Shown here in pieces: positions 23,282 through 36,560 of a DNA stretch of 64,000 nucleotides. The stretch is from assembly GCA_013397865.1 (NCBI GenBank), contig VZTI01001119.1:1234498-1298497 (forward strand), in the 5' to 3' direction. This stretch comes from Struthidea cinerea. Taxonomy: Eukaryota > Chordata > Aves > Passeriformes > Corcoracidae. The notes below the pieces were generated by a model. It did not search any database. It saw nothing but the letters and a program-made list of their open reading frames with translations, and had not been told where the DNA came from. The translations under genes and the position numbers were made by a program. Numbering within the stretch: position 1 is the first letter of the stretch; every line of letters begins with the position of its first letter.

Positions 23282-26040
23282 CTGTATTATGCCTTCATTT
23301 TGAATGAATTGCTACAAGTCCTCTCCTCAAGCACAGTCCTTTGAATTTCTTAGTAAACAAGGGTCCATGGGACAAAGGATGGGGCTAGAGGTGTATCTTC
23401 CCAAAGCCCCTGCTGATGGTTCCCTGACATGCACTGTCCTGGTTTTATAAATTAGAAATATGGTCATTTCAGATTAGTCTCTAAGCAATGCCAGCTGTCT
23501 CTCTAACACTTCCAAGATACTTTGAAGCTTTTTCGAAATTTTATTTGTAACATTACTGCAGAAAGGCACACATAACTGACTATGGCAATAAAAATATTGC
23601 ATATTATTTACTAACAAACTAGATATTGGTCTCCTTTGATTAAAAAAAAAAATTCTTTAGACTCAAAATCAAAGTAAAGCTAAAATGCCTTTGCTTCTAA
23701 ATTTCCAAGTTTAAAGCAAAAATGTTATATAGGCAAGTGTCTCTTCTGTGGATGTGGACTCCCTCTTTGGGTTACAAGTATTTTGCAGTTGCCTCTCCTA
23801 ATCATGAACAGGAAATTGGTGTTGTAAGAAAGTGAAGTTATGGGAGAAAAACGAAACTTTTGGGGGATGTCTACTTACTTCATATTGATATTAATATTCT
23901 TCATACATATTTTCCAAAGCATTCATCTAAATTATTTGCTCAAAATGAACAGGGGAAATACAGTCACAAAGAGAACCACTGGATGGAGCTGTTTGTTGTG
24001 ACTTTTATTTTATATTTTACTTTGGGATATTAGATCCCTGTACGTGAAAAAAACTACCCTCAGGGAAAAAAAAAAAAAAAAGGAGAATGAGGTACAAATG
24101 ACAGAGGAAATTTACAGAAAATTAATCAGAACCCTGGACCTAATTAGACAAACTGTTGAATGGAGAGAGCTTGACTGAAAGGGACAGTATACTAGGAAAC
24201 TGTAAGTAAAGCTGAGAAGTAAAATTTCCCTCAATTATTGCAGTAATATCCTATTCAGGTTTATCTCTGGATGTTTAGTGCTTGAGAGGATGTGTTTGCA
24301 TGTATTTTTCTCTTCTGCTTTAAAAACAATAAAACACTTGCAATTTAGTGAAACAGACACCTTTTCTTTATAACCGAGAAATGAATGATAGGAACAATAA
24401 TGAATGATACATTTTCAAAACAGCACTAAAACTCCACTTCACTGGGCTTGCCCATGTTTTCTTCAGATGCAGTAAGTTTTTTAAAATAAAGAGGCAAAAT
24501 CTGTGAAATGCAGCAACAAACTCTTAATCATATGCTCATTAGTACTTTGGGAATTTTTGACTTTTGTATTTCTAATGCTTGGAAGCGCTAGAATGATTTC
24601 TAAGTTCGTGAAAGTGGTGGTGGTGGTGCATACAGGGGAAATCCAATTCCTTTATTCATTTGTTTCTTCCATCTCAGAGCAAAATGTGGGAAGATAATTG
24701 TTCTGAAAGACAGAGGAAAAACCTTAGTAGAACCTCTAGACAAATTCAATTTATTGGATTTCTCCTAAAGGTGTTCAAAAAACCCAAGAATTAAATGAGA
24801 AATTTAACAGAATTCTTAAAGTGGTAAGCTAATTCCCACCACAATAAATACTGCAGCTTTAAAAAAAGTGTGAAAGAGAAAGTATTGAAAAATAAAACTA
24901 TCAGAAGGATAGTTCAGAGAGGTGTTAATGGTAATTATAGATGAGAAAAACTGAACCCTAAAATCAGAGAGCTTTCAGTTGAAAACATCTAATGCTTTTT
25001 TCAGGGAAGATAAAATTAAAATAAAAAGAACCTCATTAAGGGGTTAGCGTCAAGCTATAGAACCTCAAAAATATGGTAGTCATTGTCCATATGATTATTG
25101 TACCTTTTGATAAAAGGAAGGGAGTCATAAAACGCAAGATGAAAAAAATGAAAAAAAAAATAAGCCTTTGAAGAGATTTATAAAATATTTATTAAAATTC
25201 CTTCTGTGTACTCAAGAAAGTACACAGGGCTAGTGACAGAGATTAAATGTTCAGCATCTACATTGAGATATGCTGGGTTTTTAATGTACTGAATATTGAT
25301 TGTGTGATGAGTCCTAGAAGTTTGTTTCCTGCAGTTTCTCACAAGGGGAGGGAGAAACGAAAACATCACAGAAGATTCATGTACATAAAGTAGGGTGTTA
25401 ATGGCTTTGTTGAAAGGAGAATCTTCTCTTCAGTCTGTGCACATCACTAATAATGTCTAAAAGCCCATCAGAATTGCTGAACTTTCTTGTTCATGAGAGT
25501 TGAGAAGTCTGAGACTCAGTTTATGGTTACTTTTAGGATGGAAGCTTTCAAATAAAATGCTGGGCTCTAAAGGAGTATCTTAAGACAAGGATTTTTCTTT
25601 TGCTTTAGGTCATCTTTTCAGCACTTGGGAAATAAAAATTCTGTTTCAGTAAGAATATACGGTTGAAGAAAATGAATAACTGGCATGGATTGCAAACAAT
25701 AAAAATATAAGAAAATCATAGTTGATCTCAGGCCAATATTCCTGGTACGGTTGCAGAGCTTTACCAACACAATTCTCTCTGCACCTATGATCCATTCAAA
25801 TAAAAAATCTCACAAGATCCACAGTTGTCTTGGCATTTTCTCAAGCTTAACAACTGAAATGATGTGAGAAAAAATGGCCAGCCCCTTCACTTTGAAGTAA
25901 TTTATATCTGGTAAATCCATTGGCAAAGAAGTCTGTTCTGCAAGCTGTTGCTCTCAGAAGCTGCAAGTTGAATTTGGCCTGCATGAGTGCTTCAGGCCAT
26001 CTGAAATTTTCTAGTCCCTGGATCTTGTCTCATCTTCCAG
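23282..26040. other. AT-rich sequence with a poly(A) run
   Basis: Includes a 16-A run at 24066-24081 and a short GGT-repeat near 24616. No gene or element recognised. Confidence 0.4.
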
Positions 26041-26049
26041 GAAGCATTT

Positions 26050-26800
26050 GGACTCTGCAAAATTAGCTTTTATGGTTGAGCAGACACGAGGCCCCACAGT
26101 AGTCTACTGTCACAGCGAGGGAATAAAGGTTGCAGCTCTAGGAGGTAGATGGGGAGCTTGCTTGTGGTGGTCACGCATTGTTTCCATTGGTCCCCATCCA
26201 CAACGTCCTGTTGTTCCCTTTTGCCACAGCCAAGATGATTCTGTAGGATAGGGACTTAGAAAGTGATGCTGTGTACCTGTTGCAGTGAGCCATCATCAGC
26301 AGAGCCAAGGGGACCATGAGGTCCTCTGGTTTGAGGCTCATACAGCTGCAGAACCCCTGAAATTACAGGGAACATCCCAAAAGCTGTAAACCATGCCCCA
26401 CCACTGGCTTCCGTTCTCCCCACTTACCCCTTACCGCACTTGCTGTGATTCCTGCTCCCCGCCCTTGTTACACCCCCTGTTTCGGTGTTACTGGCTGCTG
26501 TGTGTTTTCCACGCCCGTGCTGTGGGGGTACAACACGGCCCCCACACCGCGTGGCTGCGGGATCGCTCCGTGGTTTCTGCCACGCCAATAAACCCTTTCC
26601 CCCATGGAGACCCCTCCGCCTGTTCCTTGCCTCCTTCGTGCGCTATAGCCATTGAGGGTCGAGGCAAACCCGACCGGGGATTCGCCCGTCCTCCCGCGCC
26701 GGATCAGTCCCGTTCAGCCTCCGCCCGGGCAGGCAGAGAATGCCAGGTGCTGGGACACGGAGCTAGCCAGATCGGCACCCCAGAAGCACATGCCTCTAGG
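26050..26800 (+). mobile_element. CpG-rich block with a poly(A) signal, probable retroviral LTR or leader
   Basis: From about 26390 the sequence turns sharply GC-rich, with many CpGs (for example cgaccggggattcgcccgtc), against a very AT-poor-in-CpG background. AATAAA sits at 26587-26592 and is followed by a pyrimidine-rich stretch, as in the R/U5 part of a retroviral LTR. ORFs of 140 and 68 codons cross it but reflect GC richness. I found no target duplication and no primer binding site, so the limits are approximate. The alternative is a CpG-island promoter of an unseen transcript. Confidence 0.42.
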
Positions 26801-26829
26801 TGGTTTAAAAGATGACAAATCTTATGGAC

Positions 26830-28139
26830 TTACACAGCTGGAGGGAGCAATCCTATAAACAAAAATGAGAATTAGAAAATGTCTCTTGACTAATTCAATA
26901 AAGTAGGGAGTCTGCATTCATCATAAACAGGTTAACTAGAGTTCTATTTATTGTTGGTTTTCTTTTCAAAAGTAGGATCCTTTTTTATTTATCTTCTTCC
27001 AATATTTTTAAATTCAAGACTTTAAAATTTCCAGATGTTGACCTGTGCCAATAATGACACTCAGTATACTGTGGCATACATATCAACAATCCTTCCTGTG
27101 CTGACATGAGCAATGTTTTCACAAGTAGGAAAGTGATCTGTTCACTCACACATCTGTTTCTAAACACCACTTTGAAAAATCATGGTTGAAAAACTATTTT
27201 CAACACGAAAATGAAGCTAAAAGTACTTTTTTGGAAGGAAGAACTTTTATAGGAAATAATTTTTGCTGTTTCTGACAATGAAGGACATCACTAGGCAAGC
27301 TGTTCTCTTTGGTCAAAGTTAAACTAGAGTAGAAATTCCAGTAAGGCTTGCTGATTATTCTACAGAAAATGCATTAACCTATTTCACTTGAGATTCTGGT
27401 GAGCAATAGTAAAAAAAAAAAAAAGAAAAAAAAAAAGTAGTGGAAATTTTCTTGCAAATGCCACAGGGAAACAATATGCATAGATTTTGTGGTGGAATAT
27501 TTCTATATGCTGACCTAGAGTCTACACAGTCTGTAAGTATATGTCCACAGGTCCTCTGCATGGGTGGAGGGGCACAACACACTTATCTTAAATATCTTCT
27601 CACTGGAGATATCCTTGCAGTGTAGTCTACTAGCTGAGCTGTTCTGTAATCCATGTCAGCCATAATTTGCTGACTGATCAACTAAAAAAATACATCTTTG
27701 TCCAACTGGCTTATTTTGACTAAGTGGCTAATGAGCTATTCAGTAAACAGTTGAATTTTCAGACTCTCAAACCAAATTGAATACTGCAAAACAGCTTCAA
27801 TCACTTTCCCTGAGAGAGGCATACATTTGTGCCAGGAGCTGAATGCAGTTCTCAGTAAAACAATAAAGCAATGTAAAGTTATAGGACTTGCTAACTCCAG
27901 CAGTCACACCTGCACTGAAATGACCCCATTGCTCAGCCATGCAGAGATCTAAATGTCTTAGCAGATATTACTGTCACTCATTTTTTGATAAGTCCTCCTG
28001 GCAAGCAGAAAAAGGTCTTGCTTATAGATCATTCCTGTATTCCACAGGCTACAATTTACTTTTCTTTATAAGCAGTAAAATGGGGGAAACAAACAGTAAC
28101 TGACTTATGTTGGCTGTTGAAGACTTGAAATATTGGTAC
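26830..28139. other. AT-rich sequence with an A-rich tract
   Basis: Holds an A-rich tract at 27411-27436. Nothing else recognised. Confidence 0.4.
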
Positions 28140-28200
28140 CTCCTTTACTTGAGTTGTTCAGCCTACAAAAAAAGAGAAGACTTGAGTGTTTAATTCACTT
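28140..28200 (+). mobile_element. Possible eroded CR1 fragment
   Basis: The text ttgagttgttcagcctacaa followed by aaagagaagac resembles the CR1 stretch seen at 15590 and 48650. It is short and degraded. Confidence 0.35.
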
Positions 28201-31200
28201 CTCTATGTTCAACTGCTCTGTGATGGTCATTATTAAAGAAAAAAGAAAAAGGAAGCTGATGAAATTAAAAAAAATCCAGAAGCCAGGAATCACATTTTTT
28301 AATCAGGTTTCTACAGACACACATGAAGCAGGGAGAGTCAAAAAAAGGGAAATTTCCTTCTGTCCCATTGCACAATACAACCTAGAAATCTAATGAATCT
28401 AGATCTTTTTTCATTCATTTTCTCATGATTTTTATGCTATAGAGCATTGTTTAAAACATATTATTTTGTATTTTTATAATTTATTTACTAATCAAGATAT
28501 TTATTTCATAATTAGTCTGAAGAACATGAGACACTATCCAGGCCAAAAATATTTTAGGTACTCAAAATGATATATATTCTTTTGTCATTGAGTGAGGATA
28601 ATTTGAAAATATCTATGTTCACACATAGTATAAAAACATACAGTATAAAGTTAAGAATCACCTCACACTGGATGTGTGATATTTGATTAAATCCCATTTT
28701 TTCCTGGATCTGTGTGACATCGTTTAGCGAATTTTGTAAACATTTCCTGAGTCATTAGCCTATATTTATCAAACCTACATTTACTACAGAATGATACATA
28801 TTCATGAAAGATCTGGAAAGGAAACCCAAAGAACTTTGTGACACGACTTTTTGTTGATGGTAAGATCTTCAGTATAGCATTCACATTCATATTCAAGAAA
28901 GCTGATAATGAAGGATTACAGAAATGTTATGCAACTAAGTGACTGGGTGGTAGTAGGGAATATAAAGGTCAACATATACAAAGGTAAAATAAGACAGGCG
29001 AGGGAAACCTCCCTCTGCATCCACATCTACCTTTATGCATGCAGTGGTGGTCTTGCATTTTTTCTCTGCAGAGAAATCCTGGTGTTTTGACATACAGTTT
29101 CACATAAGCACTGGCTCAAGAATGGTTATAAAAGTAAAACCAGTTAGAGTGATTCAGAAAGCAATAGGTAACAAAGCAGAAAACCTGTCTGAGTATACTC
29201 AGCAGGGCCCCATCTTGAAAATTGTATGCTATTTGTTCCCCTTTTGTTAAAAGACCTATACTAGATCTTAAAAAGACACAAAAAAGAGCACTAAGGTTCA
29301 CCCTGTACTGTTACAATCAATTGTGAAATGAGATAATTCTTTCTTCCAATTCATTTTTGGAAAAGAACATCTGAAATTTAAATTTCTGGGAAAAGTTTTG
29401 TTTTCTTTTTCCAGTAGCACTTCCTGACCTAATCTTAGAGATATCATAGAAAAAGAACTTGATGTTCTTACTTCTTTCTCTTTTAAAGAAAGTAGAAGAC
29501 TAGATGATTCATTTTTCTGGGACTTATCTAAAGTCCTTTGTATAAACTAGTTAAAAGCTAATATGACATTCCTGATGTTCTTGAAGTAAAAATTAGTAGA
29601 AGAATGTTAAGCAGTGTTAACTCAAATGCTAGAGATTTCAAGAAGAGAGTGATGAATGCAAAATCAACTTAAAAAATAACCTAGCCAATTTTGACTGGTG
29701 TAAGCTATGATGTCTATTTGTACTTCAGACAGGACCGAGTCAAACACTAAGGATTCTGGAAATTTAAGCTGAAAACCTCCCTGCCACCAAAGGAAAAAAA
29801 GAGGTTAAAATAGCAGTCAACTGTTACTTTTACACTTACAGAGAAATCTCCTTAGAGAATACAGCCCTGTTCTCAGCTTTGCTGTTGCCATCATAAAAAA
29901 CCTCCAAACCAACAAACAAACCCAAACCAAAAGACAGAAGTGAGAGATGCAGTTCTGGTATTTCTGCACTGCCTTGTGCAGTTGTATTAAAAATGTGTTA
30001 ACTGTTCTGTCCCATACTATCACACCTAAATTCCAGTTTTTTAAAGAGTGTCAGACAAATATATGATCTCTACTTGGGCAACTGCATGAGAACAGAATCT
30101 TTTATTCAAAGTTCTACAAGTTAGAGACCTTGTAATTCTTACATACGAAAACCAAATATCTTTGTAGGAATTTTAGTTTACTTATTCATGTAAATTTTTT
30201 TTTTTTGAAAACTCGGTGAAAAAACTTGACATTATTGTAAAAGGAATAGAAAGATTCTGTCTTGGGTATGACTATATGTGTTTTGGTGATGTGAAAACCT
30301 CTGGCTGCGTATCTAAAGACATCATTTGCCCCACAGTGTTTCAATGAAAGTAAAATAACCAATCATGTTATTCTGTAGTGTACTTTGGTTGCTATAATTA
30401 CATATACGGAAGAATAAATAATGTCAAATAATTTTTGTTCTCAAATATAATAGTTATGCCAGAAATAATTATCAAACCAAAATGCACTGACTTAAAGTAC
30501 AACAATCAGTTGATTTTAGGCAAAGTTTTTGCAACATCTACAATCCAAGGAAACAGAAGTTCAGATGAGATAAGAGTAAAAAAGATTCTAAAATACTGAT
30601 ACTTTAATATAAATTTTAATATAATATAAAAGACAAAAATGAAGACATGATCACATTACTATTTCAAAATGTAACTGATTGTGTACTATTGCATTTTTGT
30701 ATTTATATTCAATTTAATCTTAATTCATATTTATGGGATTGTTTTTCTCTGTTATGAAAATACCTCAATTTTACATCACATTGTTTCTTACATGAAAATA
30801 AGACATTAATTTCTTCCAATTTTTATACGGGACAAGGTTATTTTGACATTTCTACATGATGAACAGCAGTTTCACACAGAGCAGTTCTAATTTGTCTACT
30901 GAAATTATCTATTCAGGGTCTCTTCCAGCTACCTGGCATGGCTACAAAGGGAATATGCTCTTGCTTTTGTGTCTGGACAGCTGTGGATATTGCTGATGAT
31001 GTCCAGTCTTTCTGTTTGTCATAATGATATGCAAACTAAATAACTAAATGCTCACAAGTAAGCATCAAAAATTCCTATTGAAATTCCAGAGATTTATTAC
31101 GGTAAAAAATTTGTTCAATAGATATATTTATATATGTACTTTTCTTCAGAATATCTCCTTCCCCATTTTTATGTTTATTGTTTTTCCTCTTGACAAGTCT

Positions 31201-31690
31201 GTACTTTAAAAATTTATAGTAATTTGAATTCTTAATTCCTGGGTGCAGAATGTAGTTATAAATGCCATTTTGTCTGTCATTTCATGTGTTTTATTCTTAG
31301 TGCTGGTTTATTCATTAGCTAATCCATTGTATGTGTTCCTGTGCAATGTCATTGCTTTGAGCTAAAACAATGCTTTTAGAGTTAGAAAATAAACAGGGTA
31401 TATATTGATTGAAAAGTGAATCCTTCCTCTTTTCTGTGAGTGGACAGTAAATGAAGAGTGATTTTAGCTGTGGTTTGTTTTGTTCTGGGTAGAACAGTTG
31501 CTCTGTTGCATCTAAGCCTCACTTAGCAGGAAATCTCCCCACTAGCAACTTAAAAGTCTTTCATGGTTCTGATAGAAAGGTTAGCTCCCTCCTTCAAAGG
31601 CTAGGCAGATGCTGAGAGTCCGGATGATATGAGTCAATAATCTTATGGCATATTTTTTCTTTTTCTGTAATACCTGAGTGCTAAATGCTT
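28201..31690. other. Long AT-rich stretch, nothing recognised
   Basis: No gene or repeat recognised. Only short A/T runs are seen. Confidence 0.45.
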
Positions 31691-31691
31691 C

Positions 31692-31733
<42 letters not shown>
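31692..31733 (+). repeat. (TTG)n microsatellite
   Basis: About 14 near-perfect TTG units with one interruption (gatg). The poly-Asn-like minus-strand ORF over it is an artefact. Confidence 0.95.
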
Positions 31734-31734
<1 letters not shown>

Positions 31735-33139
31735 GGGGGTTTTTTGTTTGCTTGTTTATTTTTGTTTTGTTTCCCTGAAGAGGCATCATGAACATTTGTT
31801 TATTTTTATGGTATCTCATAGCCACTTTCAGAGTTCATGGGCCAGAATAATTAGAGTCCAGACACAGGATTGGAATGACCTTGTGTACCATGCATTTTCC
31901 ACTTGCAGAGCTGATTGAGAGAAATGGCTATGACTGAGGACCACTTACAGATCATGGCAATCAAACATGTGAGCTGAACCCAGGATATCCTGAGGCTAAA
32001 GGAAAGAAGTCCTGAGAAATCTGGCTTGGAGTGATTAAAATACAATGTTTGCAGACAATTACTTTCTCACTGAACAGGTAGGCTTACTGGTAATAGAGCT
32101 TGACAGGCACTTGCTTTTGCCAGTGATTATGAACCTGCAACATATGGCCAGATGCACTCACTTTGTGTTCACTTGCAGCAATGATTGAAAAACTAATTTT
32201 GAATTCCAAAGGCCTGCAACTGACAGTTTTCTAATGATGAGTGATGTGGTTATACAAAATTGTCTAAAAAAATATTTATTGAATTCTGGTCTTCTGATTC
32301 ATGTCTTTATGTTTACTGAAATACTGCTTTTTACAGTGTCACTGTGTATATTGCCAAAATGATTCTGCTCCTGTTCACTGAAGCTGTGTTTTTATGCTTT
32401 TAATTAGTATAAATTGTATTATATCATATTGGAATTTATGCAGGAGGGACTGAGAGCAGTGTATTTTGGGTAAAGATATTCAGTATTTAATCAGTCCACA
32501 CTACAAGTATATAAAGAACTTCATTCCCTAAGTTTACAATCCAGTTGTTAATTATCAAAGCTATTCAGTTTTCTTTTTTTTCAGTTGTTTTTCAAAACCA
32601 ACTTTTAATATATCCACTTATTTTTAATTTCAGCTCTCTTTCAGCATGTGAGTAGGACAGTGAATACGATCTGAGGTTCTTATTGCCATCATAGTGTTAT
32701 TACTATGTTGTTACTGTTATCCTAGGTAAGGCTCTTGCTTTGAGTAAGATAGTTTTACATACTGAACTGAAAATAAAGAAACATGAGTAATGTCTATGCT
32801 TCAACCATAATGGAAATCTGTTGTGCTCTGGTAGTGGAAAATGAGAACTCTCCCTAACATGAATGCACCTAAGATTAGTGCACTAAAGGTAAGATTAATA
32901 ACCTGAATTTTTATGCTGAGAAGACAAGGTACCACTGTAGCATCAGCAACTCCTGCCCCAGATTCCCTAGACAGCTACTGAAGAGTTGTGTCACCCCCGA
33001 ACATTGCAAGGAAAGGCAGCAGCATGATAGGAATCTGTTTTTCAGAAGAGGCCAGGGACACTACAGTGGACAGCAATCTGGAGCCTGAGTAAGTATGGTA
33101 CCATTGCAGAGAAGGGAAAACACCTCCCTGGAATGAACA
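31734..33139. other. AT-rich sequence, nothing recognised
   Basis: No gene or repeat recognised. Confidence 0.4.
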
Positions 33140-33231
33140 GTCCTCTGTTCTAGGGAGCCTTGGCAACGCCTGAGCTGGAGTGCTTTGTCCTGTTCAGCAA
33201 GTGAGAATGGGTAGAGCTCTAAGAAATGTCA
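33140..33231 (+). mobile_element. Possible left half of a CR1 copy split by an LTR
   Basis: The text acgcctgagctggagtgctt, followed by tgtcctgttcag, resembles the CR1 stretch 'cacctggagtgctgcatccag' region seen at 15460. It lies directly against the LTR start, with another CR1-like piece on the other side of the LTR. Confidence 0.4.
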
Positions 33232-34318
33232 TGTATTGGGTTTGCATGGCCAGGTTTTTGGAGTGTGGGGGCTACAGGGGCAACTTCTGTGAGAATCTGC
33301 CAGAAGCTTCCTCCATGTCCACCAGAGCCAAAGGCAGCTGGCTCTAAGATGGACAAGCTGCCACGGACTGGCCAATCAGAAATGGTGGTAACGCATCTAT
33401 GATATCAAATTTAATAAGAAAAAAAAATATTGAGCAGATGTAATTGTGGCCAGAGAAGAGCAGGGTGAGAATATGTGAGGGGAACAACTGTGCTGAAACC
33501 AAGGTCAGGGGAGAAGAAGGGGGAGGAGGTGGTCCAGGCAGTGGAACGGAGATCCCCCTGCAGCCCATGGTGAAAACCATGGTGAAGCAGCTGTGCCCCT
33601 GCAGTCCATGGAGGATCACAGGGATGCAGAGATCCACCATTGAGGAGACCCATGCTGGAGCAGGTGGATGCCCAAGAGGAGGCTGTGAACCTGTGGAAAA
33701 CCCATGCCAGAGCAGGCTCCTTGCAGTGACTTGCAGACCCATGGAGAGAGGACCCCATGCTGGAGCAGGTTTCCTGGTAGGCCTTGTGACCCCTGTTGGA
33801 GCAGGGTGTTCCTGAAGGACTGTATCCCATGAAAGAGTGACCCATGTTGCAACAGTTCGTGAAGAACTGTCTCCCATGGGATGGACTCACATTGGAGAAG
33901 ATCATGGAGAACTGTCTCCTGTGGACACTTCTGGAGCAGTGGAAAGGTTCTTCTCCCTAAGCAGCAGGAGAAACAACCTGTGATGTCCTGACCATAACCC
34001 CCATTTCCTGTCTCCCTGCACTTCTCGGGTAGGAGGTAGAGCTGGGAAGGAGGGAGGGGTGGGGGAAAGGTGTTTTGACGATTTATTTTACTTCTCATTA
34101 TCCTGCTCTGATTTTGTTAGTAAGAAATTCAAATAATATCCCCAATTCAAGTCTGTTTTGCCTGTGATGGTAATTGGTGCATGACCTCTCCTGGTCCTTA
34201 TCTCAACCCAGGAACTCTGCATTAAATTTTCTCTCCTTTGCCCAATTGCAGAGGGAAGTGATAGAATGGCTTTGGTGGGTTCCTGGTGTCCAGCCAGGAT
34301 CAACCCACTCCCTATACA
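33232..34318 (+). mobile_element. Near full-length solo LTR of an avian endogenous retrovirus, ERVL-like
   Basis: The block starts TGTATTGGG. The 3' end lies between 34307, giving TGGGTT...AACCCA terminal symmetry, and 34318. Inside is the repetitive GC-rich region typical of this songbird LTR group, where variants of 'cccatgctggagcag' recur at a spacing of about 40-60 bases (33650-33900). Further on, tggtaattggtgcatgacct and ggtgtccagccaggatcaa match the known 3' end text. The 160-177 codon minus-strand ORFs come from these repeats and are not genes. No internal viral sequence and no clean target duplication is visible. Confidence 0.85.
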
Positions 34319-34400
34319 AAAGGAGATCAAGTAAATTGGGATTGTTTAGTTTGAAACAGGAAGGAAGACATGACTACAGCTTCCTGAAACTCCAGATATG
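34309..34400 (+). mobile_element. CR1 fragment abutting the LTR
   Basis: The text aagtaaattgggattgttta followed by gtttgaaacagg matches CR1 agaattgggattgttcattctgg at 15593. It is probably the right half of the copy that begins at 33140, about 20 bp of target being missing. Confidence 0.55.
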
Positions 34401-36310
34401 CAGAATTACTATGCTAGTTTCGGCCCAAAGTCCTAAGTTTTGTTTGCATTTTAGTAAGTCCTAATGGATGTAAAACATATATATTATGCAGTAGTTTATT
34501 AGTAAGCCCAAAGGTTTTTTTCTAAATGCAGATACCTGTGAATATATTCCAACAAATTGCAAAAATTATATTTTTTCTATCAACTCATCAAAAAATGACA
34601 CCACTCTATTTTATTTATTCAGAGGTCTTAGTCCCCTACTTTTCTGACTGTTAACAGCTCCAAATGCCATGCAGTTGTAATTGAAGCTACTAATAAAGAT
34701 CTGAATTGAAAAAAAAATATTTTGGCTGTGGACTGGAAATTAGACAGTTATTATGCAGGTGGATGTGGGAAGACAAAGAGTGAAGGACAGAAAATGTGAG
34801 ATTCAGCAATGTTCTGGCAAGAAAGTGATTGCGTAAGTGGACTTCCAGAGGCTTGTCTGAATATTACCTGTGCAGTGGGCTCCTGATGGGAATGACAGAA
34901 TTCATTTCAGTGTCTACCATGAGAAGGATAAAGTAAAAGGAGAGAAAAAAAAGAAAAAAGGCTTCGTTCATTAATCAGCTTGTTAGACAAGAGGATCTGC
35001 TCTATAATGAGCTGCCTCTGGGACTTACAGAAAGAATTGGAAATAGTTTTACTGAAGAAGACTGATAGCTTAATGTGAGATACAGCACACTGGGTGTTTT
35101 GTCACTAAGATATGATGGCCAGAATTTGGGTGCTAGTAATATGACATTTTTTTGGTGATATAGTGTTGCATAAAATAGTAATGATAAAGGAGATTATTTC
35201 AGAAAACAACTAACAGAATTAAACAGGAGGGCATTTGGTTAATACTTAAGTCTACCCTTCACACTCCTGAGAAGTCAGAGGTGAAGGTATGTACACTTCC
35301 ATTACATGCGGTCATTCTGGGCTCTGAGCTATTCTGCTCCCGGAGTAACTGGGTATGCATGCAAGTCTGAGAGATGAACACTGAAATTATCTTAACAATG
35401 CTTTGTAAAACTGAAAATGTGTCATAATTAAATATATATATGTATATAGGTGTTGTATATACATTGACTCTTTATCCCCATGAAGAACACTATATTTTTG
35501 GTAAATGAAAATGCAAAAATAGTTTCCATTCAAGACTAACAATAATTTTTCAATTATGTTTTCCTTTTAAATATTGTGTAATAGCATATACTGTATTATC
35601 TGAACTGATGTTTTTGACTAAAGAGGAGTGATTATATGATCTTGCCAATGTACAAGCAAATTGCCATTCTGGTATCTAAGCTTTGTGAGTAACATTAACT
35701 GTGTGTAGATAAACGGGATTTTTCAGTGGAACTAGCAAATATGGAAAGCATATGTCTGATTTAGATGGAGTGGAATTACAGATGCTGAAAGGTACTGAAG
35801 GGCTGCATTTTTTTTAAGGTTGAAGTGGACTTTGAAAATATACTGGCACATCTTAACATCTGAGATAATTTAGATTGTGGGGTACGTTTCTAGACACTGT
35901 TTTCAGGGGTGTTAATGAGGGAACTGCAGCAGTGAAAAGTTTGTGTCTGTGTCTTCCCAATTAAAGATTTCTCTTTTATACTATAATGGAACTTTATTTA
36001 TCATTTTTGTTTAGAAAAAAAAATTCCCACAAAGAGATAAAATTATTAACACATGATGTAGCTATATACTCAGAGCAAAAGAATTTATTTTTCAATAAAA
36101 CATGTTGAAGCACTTCTATAGCGTGAGACGGTCATTTGTAGATGCAGCCTTTTTCATTATTAAATACCAGAAGCTACGTAAGTGGAATTTTTATTCTCCC
36201 CTTACTCACTGCAGTATCAGCCTTGTCTTCCCTTGCCTAGCTTTCCACCAAATTTTAACTTTCTGTGCAGAAGTGTGGTACTATAAATGCTGAGAACTGC
36301 AAGAGAGAAG
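34401..36310. other. AT-rich sequence, nothing recognised
   Basis: No gene or repeat recognised apart from a short TATA-rich tract near 35430-35460. Confidence 0.4.
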
Positions 36311-36560
36311 TGTGTCAGGGTTGTGTGGCAAGACTTGGGTAGAGGAGAGTTCCAGAGGTGGCTTCTGTGAGGAAATGACAGAAGCTCCCCTCAGGTCTGA
36401 CAGAGCCAATGCCAGCTGGCTCCAGGACAGACCCACGCTGGCCAAGTCCCGAGTCCATCAGTGATGGTGGTAGCACCTTTGGGATAAGGTAGCTAAACAG
36501 GGGAAGAAGGAGGGAGAGGAAGTACTCCAGGTGCCAGGATAAAGTTCTATGTCGTGCAGG
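36311..36560 (+). mobile_element. Truncated LTR of the same family as 33232-34318
   Basis: It starts TGTGTCAGGGTTGTGTGGC and follows the 33.2 kb LTR through ggcttctgtgag, cagagccaatgccagctggc and gatggtggtagcacc. The repetitive 3' two-thirds are missing. The right edge is uncertain. Confidence 0.75.

Noticed and set aside
31643..31918. ORFs with poly-Asn or poly-Val runs
   Set aside because: Artefacts of the TTG microsatellite.
33344..34098. Overlapping minus-strand ORFs of 160-177 codons
   Set aside because: They are produced by the periodic GC-rich part of an LTR, in several frames at once.
33232..36560. The two related LTRs at 33.2 and 36.3 kb as one provirus
   Set aside because: They are in the same orientation, but the first is followed directly by CR1 sequence, no viral coding text lies between, and the second is truncated.
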